DNA of 64,000 bases from Hyphomonadaceae bacterium. Lineage in GTDB: Bacteria > Pseudomonadota > Alphaproteobacteria > Caulobacterales > Aquidulcibacteraceae. The notes below the pieces were generated by a model, which was not told where the DNA came from, ran no database searches, and saw only the letters and a program-made list of their open reading frames with translations. The translations under genes were made by a program, and so were the position numbers. Shown piece after piece: positions 57,270 through 64,000 of the stretch (the first letter of the stretch is position 1; every line of letters begins with the position of its first letter). The stretch spans positions 474,501-538,500 of the forward strand of contig JAHBYF010000004.1 in assembly GCA_019636095.1 (NCBI GenBank), written 5' to 3'.

Positions 57270-58255
57270 TTCTGCAGCCGCGTCCCGAGCCGCAGAGGAT
57301 CGCGGATATGCAGGTAGACAGCCCCTCGTCCGTAGTCGATCGCGAGCCCGCGCGCCTGCGACAGCACATCCATGCCGATCAGTAAGGTCGGCTCTTGCGT
57401 CAGATCCCAGATCTGAAAGATGTGAAAATCACCCACGTACGCGATGACATTGCGGACTTCGAGTTCGCCCACCGTCATGCGCGGGATCAGCATGGCATTC
57501 TCGAGGATGACCGTGCCTCCAGCCGTGTAGTTGATCGTTTCTTCTCGCTGATTTCGTCGCCGGAGACGTGCATTCATCGCTTCACGCAGCGCCACATTGG
57601 CAAGAGAGGAATCTGAGCCGGTATCGAGCAGCAAATTCACACGAATGCCATTCACGCTTCCACGCACGACGACGAGGTGTCCGAAACGCATATGGCCGCG
57701 TATTTCCGACCACCCGCGCAGCCGCCGCGCCTGATCCGAGCGCACAATCTCAATACAGTTGCGTTCAAAATCCATGCGCAGGCGCCGTCCGCTCATGCCG
57801 TCCACGCCCAGCAACCCCTGCTCGCCGGCAAGCACGCCGCCGCTCAACATTGGCAGCGCTTCCGCATTCAGCGAAACCTCGCCGTACTGAATCTGACGCA
57901 CGTTGACGATCGGCGCGACCGAGACGCCATGCACCGAATGGACATTGTCTGTGCCGAACGGGGTCAAGCCCAGACGCATCGCCAGCTGGTCTGACAATGC
58001 CGAGCGATTGGCGCCTGTATCCACAATGAAGCGGAAGGGACCCTCGCCGTTCACGGTGACAGGCGCTACGACACGGCCCAGGCGATCCGTGCTGGTCGCG
58101 CCCGCGACGAAGTCCTCGCGCGAAGCGTTTTGGTAGGCCGCTAGATCAGGCGCATCAATGCATTGCGCGGCGGCGCTAGCGGCAAAGATCAGCCCGGCGG
58201 CAAAAGCCGCAATCGCACGCGCATGGCCGAACAACCCCATTGCGTGGGCCAACAT
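57266..58255 (-). CDS. secreted two-domain retropepsin-like aspartyl protease
   Basis: A protein of about 329 residues with two active-site motifs in tandem, FIVDTGANRSALS (Asp79) and LLLDTGSDSSLAN (Asp211). A single-copy retropepsin has one motif and dimerises; here the gene holds two copies, so it may fold as a pepsin-like monomer. A signal peptide (HARAIAAFAAGLIFAASAAAQ) precedes. ATG 58255 is given; GTG 58264 and ATG 58240 are alternatives. Role in envelope protein processing is a guess. Confidence 0.82.
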   Translation of the reverse strand: MLAHAMGLFGHARAIAAFAAGLIFAASAAAQCIDAPDLAAYQNASREDFVAGATSTDRLGRVVAPVTVNGEGPFRFIVDTGANRSALSDQLAMRLGLTPFGTDNVHSVHGVSVAPIVNVRQIQYGEVSLNAEALPMLSGGVLAGEQGLLGVDGMSGRRLRMDFERNCIEIVRSDQARRLRGWSEIRGHMRFGHLVVVRGSVNGIRVNLLLDTGSDSSLANVALREAMNARLRRRNQREETINYTAGGTVILENAMLIPRMTVGELEVRNVIAYVGDFHIFQIWDLTQEPTLLIGMDVLSQARGLAIDYGRGAVYLHIRDPLRLGTRLQN

Positions 58256-58314
58256 GAGCCGCACCGCGCACGCACGCCAGTGACAATCGCGAGAGCCCGT
58301 GCGACGGAGAGCCG

Positions 58315-58971
58315 ATGAAGACCACGCTCACCAGCAAGATCGACGGTTTCGGACTTAACGCCATATCCGCGGCGCCGGAAGGCGCGCCGATCGGCGGCGT
58401 TGTGGTGATCCAGGAAATCTTTGGTCTTACCGATCATATCGAAGAGATCTGCGGCGTATTCGCAGCTGCGGGACACCACGCCATCGCGCCCGGCCTGTTC
58501 GATCGTATCGAGAGAGATTTTCATGCGGCGCACGATCAAGACGGCATCCAGAAAGGCATCGGCGCGGTGATGAAGTCGCCGTGGCCGCAAGTGGTCTCGG
58601 ATGTTCAGGCGGCGATCGATGCACTGCCGCAGCCAGCCTATGTCACCGGCTTCTGCTATGGCGGTGCGGTGGCTTGGATGGCGGCGGCGCAATGTACCGG
58701 GCTCAAGGCGTCCTCGTGCTTCTATGGCCGGCTCATTGCCAACCTGCTCGACCACAAACCAAAAATCCCAACCATGCTGCACTACGGCGCGCGCGACGCG
58801 TCGATCCCGCCGGAAAATGTCGAGAGCGTGCGCCTAGCGGCGCCCGACTCGCCTCTCTATCTCTACGACGCCGGTCACGGTTTCTGCCGCGCCGGTAGTT
58901 CGGATTACGACGCCGCCGCGCGTGAGCTCGCGCTCGACCGCACGCTCAATTGGTTCGCGCGCTGGCGCTGA
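58315..58971 (+). CDS. dienelactone hydrolase family protein
   Basis: A 218-residue alpha/beta hydrolase of the carboxymethylenebutenolidase family. Glu34 (VVIQEIFGL), nucleophile Cys114 (TGFCYGGAVAW), Asp161 (GARDASIP) and His188 (DAGHGF) form the expected set. The start has CGGAGAGCCG upstream. Members act on dienelactones in aromatic breakdown or on other esters; no aromatic pathway is present here. Followed by a VOC gene 14 bases on. Confidence 0.9.
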   Translation: MKTTLTSKIDGFGLNAISAAPEGAPIGGVVVIQEIFGLTDHIEEICGVFAAAGHHAIAPGLFDRIERDFHAAHDQDGIQKGIGAVMKSPWPQVVSDVQAAIDALPQPAYVTGFCYGGAVAWMAAAQCTGLKASSCFYGRLIANLLDHKPKIPTMLHYGARDASIPPENVESVRLAAPDSPLYLYDAGHGFCRAGSSDYDAAARELALDRTLNWFARWR

Positions 58972-58985
58972 GGGAGTATGCGCGC

Positions 58986-59384
58986 ATGAGCATCGATCAC
59001 GTGTCTGTCGGCGTCAGCAACATGAAGCGCTCGAAGGCCTTTTATGACGCTGCGCTTGCGCCGCTTGGGATGGCGCCGATTTATCCGGTGGAGATCAACG
59101 GCCAGCTTGTCGGCGTTGGTTACGGCGAACCGAACAAACCAAGCTTCTGGATTCAGCTGCCGATCAACGGCCAAGCCGCCAGCACGGGCAACGGTGTTCA
59201 CATCGCCTTCCGGGCCAATTCGCGCGCTGACGTAGACTCGTTCTTTCTAGCCGCGCTTGAACAAGGCGGCGTCGAAGACGGCCGCCCCGGTCTGCGTACT
59301 GAATATCACCCGGACTATTACGGCGCCTTCGTCCGCGATCCCGACGGCAACAAGATCGAAGCGTGCAGCCACCTGCATGAGTGA
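58986..59384 (+). CDS. VOC (glyoxalase-like) family protein
   Basis: A 132-residue VOC metal-binding protein: IDHVSVGVSNMKRSKAFYDA at the start (His5), HIAFRANSRADVDSFF in the middle (second His), and DPDGNKIEACSHLH at the end (Glu). Fits glyoxalase/dioxygenase fold. Substrate unknown. ATG 58986 is chosen; the eight-base overlap with the next gene (ATGAGTGA) is present at the 3' end. Confidence 0.87.
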   Translation: MSIDHVSVGVSNMKRSKAFYDAALAPLGMAPIYPVEINGQLVGVGYGEPNKPSFWIQLPINGQAASTGNGVHIAFRANSRADVDSFFLAALEQGGVEDGRPGLRTEYHPDYYGAFVRDPDGNKIEACSHLHE

Positions 59385-60561
59385 CGCGCACGTCGCGATC
59401 ATTGGCGCAGGTCCCGCGGGTTTGATCGCGGCGGAGATTTTGAGCGCCGCAGGAAAACGCGTCGTCGTCTATGAGCGCATGCCCAGCGTCGCGCGCAAAT
59501 TTCTGATGGCCGGGCGCGGCGGCTTGAACCTCACGCACTCGGAAGAGTTCGAACGCTTTCTCACACGCTATCGCGATAGCGCTTCGCGGCTGCGCCCGAT
59601 CCTCGAAGGCTTCACGCATGGCGATCTCGTTGCGTGGGCGAATGGCCTCGGCGCTGAAACCTTCGTTGGGTCAAGCGGCCGCGTGTTTCCGGCGGCCATG
59701 AAGGCGTCGCCGCTGCTGCGAGCTTGGCTCACGCGCCTCGCCAAGCAAGGCGTTGAGATACGTACGCGCGTCAACTGGCTAGGTTGGGAGGAAGACGGCG
59801 CGTTGCGATTCAATGAAAATGGCAAACAAGCGTCGGTGCGGACAGACGCAACACTCTTCGCGCTGGGCGGCGCGAGCTGGCCACGCCTGGGCGCAGATGG
59901 TTCATGGCGGGACCCGTTTGAGGCGCGCGGCGTCGAAGTCGCGCTATTCCAGCCGGCGAACGTCGGCTACACCGTGGCGTGGAGCGACCATTTTCGATCG
60001 CGATTTGCCGGACAAGCGCTCAAGAACATCGCCATTCGCCACTTAGCGCGGACATCGTTGGGCGAAGCGATGATCACTGCCTATGGTATCGAAGGCGGCG
60101 CCATCTACGCGCTAACATCCGAACTCCGCGCAGCCGCGCCGACCGGCATTCGCATCGACCTGCGTCCCGATCTCCGCCCGCAGCACGTCATTGAAAAACT
60201 CACCAAGGCGAAACCAGGCGACACGCTCTCTTCTACTCTACGCAAGTCCTTGAACCTGCCGCCGGTCGCGGTTGCACTGCTCTACGAAAACGGCCCGCCG
60301 CCACGCGACCCCGAACAACTTACCAACCTCATCAAGGCGATTCCGATCACGCTCAACGCACCACACGGGATTGATCGCGCCATCTCAAGTGCTGGCGGTG
60401 TGACCTGGAACGCGGTCGACGAGAACCTGCAACTCCGCGTCATTCCCGATGCGTACGTGGCCGGTGAAATGCTCGACTGGGAGGCGCCAACGGGAGGCTA
60501 CCTGCTGCAAGCCTGCTTCGCCACGGGCGTTCATGCCGCGCGCGCGATTTTGCGCCGTTAA
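59377..60561 (+). CDS. TIGR03862 family flavoprotein (HI0933/BaiN-like)
   Basis: A 394-residue NAD(P)/FAD-dependent oxidoreductase. FAD motif VAIIGAGPAGLIAAEILSAA is at 5-24; MAGRGGLNLTHSEE is the HI0933-type signature; C-terminal GEMLDWEAPTGGYLLQACFATG is typical of the TIGR03862 subfamily. Function is not known; relatives include the flavin reductase BaiN. It overlaps the VOC gene by eight bases and is followed by suhB 63 bases later. Confidence 0.9.
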   Translation: MSDAHVAIIGAGPAGLIAAEILSAAGKRVVVYERMPSVARKFLMAGRGGLNLTHSEEFERFLTRYRDSASRLRPILEGFTHGDLVAWANGLGAETFVGSSGRVFPAAMKASPLLRAWLTRLAKQGVEIRTRVNWLGWEEDGALRFNENGKQASVRTDATLFALGGASWPRLGADGSWRDPFEARGVEVALFQPANVGYTVAWSDHFRSRFAGQALKNIAIRHLARTSLGEAMITAYGIEGGAIYALTSELRAAAPTGIRIDLRPDLRPQHVIEKLTKAKPGDTLSSTLRKSLNLPPVAVALLYENGPPPRDPEQLTNLIKAIPITLNAPHGIDRAISSAGGVTWNAVDENLQLRVIPDAYVAGEMLDWEAPTGGYLLQACFATGVHAARAILRR

Positions 60562-60624
60562 CACGTTCCCCAAGGCAGCGCCCGGCCTTGCCGCTCCGGG
60601 CGCCCCCTGCTAGCACCCCGGCCC

Positions 60625-61413
60625 ATGCCGCAAGCCTCCGCCTTGATGAATGTGATGATTGCCGCCGCGCGAAAGGCGGCGCGCCCGATGTCGCGCGACT
60701 TTGGCGAAGTCGAAAATCTGCAAGTCTCGCGCAAGGGTCCGAGCGATTTCGTTTCATCCGCTGACCTCAAAGCCGAGAAGACTCTGTTCGAGGAGTTATC
60801 GAAGGCGCGGCCAGGCTATGGCTTCGTGATGGAGGAGCGCGGCGTCGTTGAAGGCACCGACAAGACCAATCGCTGGCTCGTCGATCCGCTCGACGGGACT
60901 ACCAACTTTCTGCACGGCATTCCGCACTTCGCCATCTCAATTGCCCTGGAGCGCGAAGGCGTGCTTGTCGCCGGCGTCGTTTATAACCCGATCCGCGATG
61001 AACTCTTTTGGGCTGAGAAAGGCCAAGGCGCGTACTTAAATGATCGCCGCCTGCGCGTTGCCGGTCGCAACGATATGCGTGACGCCTTGTTCGCGTGTGG
61101 CACACCGTTCCACGGCAAAGGGGATCACAAGCGCGCGCTCGCGGAAATCGAACGCGTGATCGCAAAAACAGCGGGCGTACGCCGCTTTGGCGCCGCGGCG
61201 CTTGACCTTGCCTACGTCGCCGCCGGACGCTTTGATGGCTATTGGGAACGCGACCTAAGCGTTTGGGACATCGCCGCTGGCGCGGTGCTGGTGCGCGAGG
61301 CCGGCGGGACCGTGAACGAAATCAACGGCGGCGACTTTATGCAGACCGGTTCGGTCGTAGCGGCAAGCGCAAATCTCATCACCCCGCTTACACAAACCGT
61401 CCGCGGTGATTGA
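60625..61413 (+). CDS. suhB: inositol-1-monophosphatase family protein (SuhB-like)
   Basis: A 262-residue Mg-dependent phosphatase of the IMPase family. Metal ligands: Glu70 (FVMEERG), Asp87 and Asp90 (VDPLDGTTNFLHG), and Asp in WDIAAGAVLVREAGG. SuhB acts on myo-inositol-1-phosphate and also modulates NusA-dependent rRNA antitermination in E. coli; similar action here is unknown. The start is ATG 60625. Confidence 0.9.
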   Translation: MPQASALMNVMIAAARKAARPMSRDFGEVENLQVSRKGPSDFVSSADLKAEKTLFEELSKARPGYGFVMEERGVVEGTDKTNRWLVDPLDGTTNFLHGIPHFAISIALEREGVLVAGVVYNPIRDELFWAEKGQGAYLNDRRLRVAGRNDMRDALFACGTPFHGKGDHKRALAEIERVIAKTAGVRRFGAAALDLAYVAAGRFDGYWERDLSVWDIAAGAVLVREAGGTVNEINGGDFMQTGSVVAASANLITPLTQTVRGD

Positions 61414-61489
61414 TCCCACCCGCGCAATTCTAGAGAGTACGCCGTAACGAAAGCTCACCTCCGCCCGGAGGATAAGGGCGGGAGGGACA

Positions 61490-62884
61490 GTGACCCAGAC
61501 ATCGAGCCGCGCGCGCAAAGTCTCAGTCTGGGAGATTGCGGCGTTCGCCGCGCCGGCCGCGCCCATTCTTGCGCTCTCGCTGCCGACGATCATTTTTATC
61601 CCACCCTACTTCGCATCCCATCTGGGCGTTCCGCTCTATTGGGTGTCGGCGATTTTCCTCGGCGTTCGCATGCTCGACATCGTCATCGATCCGACGCTTG
61701 GCAACATACAAGATCGCACGATCCACCCATGGGGCCGCCGGCGGTTTTGGCTCACCGCCGCTTGTCCACCGCTCATGATGTTGATCTGGATTCTGTTCAT
61801 TGGACTTTGGCCGGGCGTGCCGATCGCTATCGCAGCGCTCATCGTGTTTCTGCTCTACACAGCTTACGCGGCGATGACGATCTCGCATCTAGGCTGGGCG
61901 GGCGAACTTGTGCCCACCTACCACGGGCGCACACACGTTCTGGGCGCAGTGCAATTCGCGGGCGCCGCGGGTCAAGTGCTGATGCTGGTGATCGCGGGCA
62001 TCGCGGCCCTCTCTTTTGGCGAGGATCGCGATGGCGCGAACGCAGCGGCCGTCGTCGCCATGGGCTGGACGCTGGTGTTTCTGTTGCCGATAGCGACTGC
62101 CATCGCTGTTGTGTTCGTACCTGAAGAAAAGCGCCCGCCGCAGCAGCACCTGACTCTCACGCAAACGATCAAGACGCTCATCGAAAGCCGCTCAGCTCAG
62201 CGCGTCCTGTTGCCTGATTTCCTGCTCGGCATTGCGCAAGGCGTCTCCGGCGCACTCTTCCTTTGGTACTTTCAATTTGTGCTTGGCTTTACCAACACGG
62301 CGCAGGCGTTGCTGGCGATCTATTTTGTCGCCGCACTCGCGGGCGTGCCACTTTGGTGGTTCGCGGCGCGGCGATGGGGCAAGCACCGTGCGCTCGCTGG
62401 CGCTTTCATCTACACCGCCACGACAACGGCAATCCTTTTCGTCCTGCCCGCTGGCAACCTCACCATTGTGGGGCCCTTCATGTTTGTCGCTGGACTGAGC
62501 AATGGCGGCGGCGTGCTGCTCACCCGCACGATGATGGCCGATGTCGTTGATGAAGACGAACTCAACACCGGCGCGCGCCGCTCGGGCCTCTTTTTCGGTT
62601 TGCTGCTGACGACATCCAAGGCCGGCGCGGCGCTAGGACCGATCACCTACGCCATCCTTGGCGCGGCCGGATTTCAGGCAAGCAGCGGCGCCGAAAATAC
62701 GCCTCAAGCCTTGCTGACGCTTTCGGCGCTCTTCATTCTCGTTCCGATCGTTTTGTGTGTGCTGGCGGCGCTAACGCTGCGCAACTATCCAATCGATGAG
62801 AAGCGGCAGGCAGAACTTCACGCAGCCATCGAAGCGCGCCATTCGGCGAACAATGAAAACACTTTGGGACCGGTCACCAAATAG
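61490..62884 (+). CDS. MFS transporter, GPH (glycoside-pentoside-hexuronide) type
   Basis: A 464-residue transporter with 12 membrane helices. Loop 2-3 reads RMLDIVIDPTLGNIQDRTIH, the GPH hallmark (DPxxGxxxDR), followed by GRRRFWLT. GTG 61490 is preceded by a strong GGAGGGACA. GPH members import melibiose, glucuronides or xylosides with a cation; the substrate is unknown. Its 3' end overlaps the convergent glycosyltransferase gene by 67 bases. Confidence 0.9.
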   Translation: MTQTSSRARKVSVWEIAAFAAPAAPILALSLPTIIFIPPYFASHLGVPLYWVSAIFLGVRMLDIVIDPTLGNIQDRTIHPWGRRRFWLTAACPPLMMLIWILFIGLWPGVPIAIAALIVFLLYTAYAAMTISHLGWAGELVPTYHGRTHVLGAVQFAGAAGQVLMLVIAGIAALSFGEDRDGANAAAVVAMGWTLVFLLPIATAIAVVFVPEEKRPPQQHLTLTQTIKTLIESRSAQRVLLPDFLLGIAQGVSGALFLWYFQFVLGFTNTAQALLAIYFVAALAGVPLWWFAARRWGKHRALAGAFIYTATTTAILFVLPAGNLTIVGPFMFVAGLSNGGGVLLTRTMMADVVDEDELNTGARRSGLFFGLLLTTSKAGAALGPITYAILGAAGFQASSGAENTPQALLTLSALFILVPIVLCVLAALTLRNYPIDEKRQAELHAAIEARHSANNENTLGPVTK

Positions 62885-63585
62885 CGCTTCCACATGCGGC
62901 CCGGCTCGCTCGCCAGACGATGCAGCCACTCAAGGCCTAGACCGCGCATCCATTTGGGAGCGCGCTTGGCGTTACCAGAGAGGAAATCGAGCGCAGCTCC
63001 GACACAAAGCCCGACGCCGCGCGCGTCGCCGCGCTGAGCAATCGCGTAAGCGATCATTTCTTGCTGCGGCGCGCCCACGCAGATGAAGGTAAACCGCGAG
63101 GGCTGGGCCGCCGCAAACGCCGCCGCCCGTACAATGGCCCCCGGCTTCTGCTTCAGGTTCATCGGCGGCTCGTGCCAGCGCACGTCGCGTAGATCGTAGA
63201 CGCGCTTGAGTTCCGCGACATTCTCGCGATCGCCTCCGATGATGGTGACCGGTTCATACTTATCGATGACGGTATCGAAGAGGTGCTCCGCGATATCTGA
63301 TCCTGGGGCAATCGGGAGATTGATCTTGGCTTTGCGTGCAAGACCCTTGAGCACGCGGCTGTCGTTCAGCAGCAGCCAGGCATGGTCATAGAGCGTGCGG
63401 CGCCCAGGCTCGTTGGCAAGACACACAACGTGATCGACGTTTGGCGTCGCAACGTACGAAAATGGAAGGTCAAGGCTCGCACGGACGCTGATCGCATCGA
63501 GCGCGCCATCGAGATCCAACCCGCTGAATTCGAGATTGAGAAAGTTAACCGTGCTCGCAGCGCGAGCGCCTGCATCGAACGCCAT
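62818..63585 (-). CDS. WecB/TagA/CpsF family glycosyltransferase
   Basis: A 255-residue GT26 glycosyltransferase, typically adding N-acetylmannosamine(uronate) or related sugars to lipid-linked intermediates. Motifs: YVATPNVDHVVCLA, LLNDSRVLKGL, and FICVGAPQQEMIAYAIAQ with VGAALDFLSG. No other exopolysaccharide genes are present here. The 3' end overlaps the GPH transporter gene. Confidence 0.9.
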   Translation of the reverse strand: MAFDAGARAASTVNFLNLEFSGLDLDGALDAISVRASLDLPFSYVATPNVDHVVCLANEPGRRTLYDHAWLLLNDSRVLKGLARKAKINLPIAPGSDIAEHLFDTVIDKYEPVTIIGGDRENVAELKRVYDLRDVRWHEPPMNLKQKPGAIVRAAAFAAAQPSRFTFICVGAPQQEMIAYAIAQRGDARGVGLCVGAALDFLSGNAKRAPKWMRGLGLEWLHRLASEPGRMWKRYLVTGPKVFSLFAEWRASMAA

Positions 63586-63607
63586 AGCTATTAACCCAAA
63601 TGCGGCT

Positions 63608-64000
63608 TTAACGCCGTTTGTGCGCTCTATGCAGAAAACGGGCCGGATGAATCGCGTCGCGCGCGAGCTGGCCTAACAGTCCAGGTTCATTGCACATTTC
63701 GCTGGCGAGAACTTCGCCAAGCAAAGGTGCAAGTGTGAGCCCGCGCGCGCCTAATCCGCCGATAACGTAAATACCGTTGTGCGCAGGAGGCGGCGTCTCA
63801 GTCTGAACTTTGCGCCCATGCGCGAGATCGGCGTATTGCGCTAACCATGCCTGCGCATCGGGCAGCAAACCTGCGATCGGGGCTCGATCGGGGGTCGTCG
63901 CGCGTTGCGAGGCGCGCGAGCGCATCGATGGTTCGTCGATCGTTGCGGCGACGTCGGGGGCCAGATCGCGCAACGCGGCGAGATTGCGCGCCCGCGCATC
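63608..64000 (-). CDS. mnmC: MnmC-type FAD oxidoreductase domain, C-terminal part (cut by window edge)
   Basis: The visible 130 residues are the end of an FAD-dependent tRNA-modification oxidoreductase; the reading frame continues past the right edge. The segment ATTPDRAPIAGLLPD followed by GIYVIGGLGARGLTLAPLLG is the typical FAD-domain ending of MnmC, which converts cmnm5s2U34 to nm5s2U34 and is often fused to a methyltransferase domain. Because the start is outside, the full domain set is unknown. Confidence 0.75.
   Translation of the reverse strand, partial: DARARNLAALRDLAPDVAATIDEPSMRSRASQRATTPDRAPIAGLLPDAQAWLAQYADLAHGRKVQTETPPPAHNGIYVIGGLGARGLTLAPLLGEVLASEMCNEPGLLGQLARDAIHPARFLHRAHKRR

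Noticed and set aside
61440-61489. CCTCCGCCCGGAGG hairpin before the GPH transporter as a ribosome-site switch
   Set aside because: The loop is only two bases and alternative pairing is imperfect; not convincing as a regulator.
1-64000. Search by eye for tRNA, rRNA, CRISPR repeats, transposases, phage integrase or restriction-modification genes
   Set aside because: None was found. The window looks like core chromosome with small palindromic repeats only.

Overview
The window is a gene-dense, GC-rich piece of bacterial chromosome, almost certainly from an alphaproteobacterium of the Caulobacterales (Caulobacter or Hyphomonadaceae-like). The evidence is a PodJ-type polarity protein with the Caulobacter-style N-terminus, paired GANTC (CcrM-type) sites next to it, a TIGR02186/TauE pair, a ligase-associated Lhr helicase with PdeM, and a TadG-like pilus protein. 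I see no rRNA, no tRNA, no CRISPR array and no complete insertion sequence. There is no gene-free stretch longer than about 220 bases. The genome is tightly packed: many tandem genes overlap by the four bases NTGA, and four convergent pairs share a CTAG or TTAG stop.

Layout. 1-5058 (minus): a beta-oxidation operon running MerR regulator, acyl-CoA dehydrogenase, OsmC-like protein, thiolase, a 68-residue glycine-rich membrane peptide and FadJ (cut by the window edge). 5137-10222: an FMN alpha-hydroxy-acid oxidase divergent from a 1249-residue PodJ-like protein. 10328-12524: TauE/SafE permease, TIGR02186 protein and DUF3429 protein. 12521-17924 (minus): PdeM, a secreted alkylsulfatase and a ligase-associated Lhr helicase that carries an in-frame palindromic repeat. 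18008-21255: an uncharacterised three-gene overlapping operon, an output-less response regulator and a DUF2177 protein. 21228-25764: UMF1-type transporter, HSL-type esterase and TetR, divergent from two PaaI-type thioesterases.

25730-31944: a 30-residue membrane microprotein with its partner membrane protein, IlvE, an OmpR/EnvZ-type two-component pair, and a stand-alone Hsp70/actin-fold ATPase overlapping queE. 31941-36673: 2OG-Fe(II) dioxygenase, soluble transhydrogenase, DHFR-like reductase, cupin and TetR. 36777-41348: a haem-oxygenase-like di-iron enzyme coupled to a methyltransferase, an ATP-grasp-like protein, ProC, a YbjN protein and UbiK. 41438-45067: Lgt, MidA-like methyltransferase, PgeF and a VanX-type dipeptidase in one overlapping operon with an envelope theme. 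45189-50372: Prs, a TadG-like vWA protein with two inserted E1_FCCH-like repeats, and a secreted zinc metalloprotease with N-terminal PPC-like repeats.

50490-56037: lipoprotein hydrolase, RplY, Pth, a TPR protein, YchF and an esterase. 56034-64000: Bcr/CflA transporter, two-domain aspartyl protease, dienelactone hydrolase, VOC protein, TIGR03862 flavoprotein, SuhB, GPH-type transporter, WecG/TagA glycosyltransferase and the C-terminal end of MnmC (cut by the window edge).

Most genes are housekeeping or ordinary accessory functions. The items I find least explained are the repeat inside the helicase, the E1_FCCH insertion in the pilus protein, the 30-residue microprotein, the Hsp70-like ATPase, the roughly 50-residue insertion in Lgt, the di-iron enzyme/methyltransferase pair, and the hairpin that covers the pth ribosome binding site. 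All family names come from reading motifs by eye; no database search was run.
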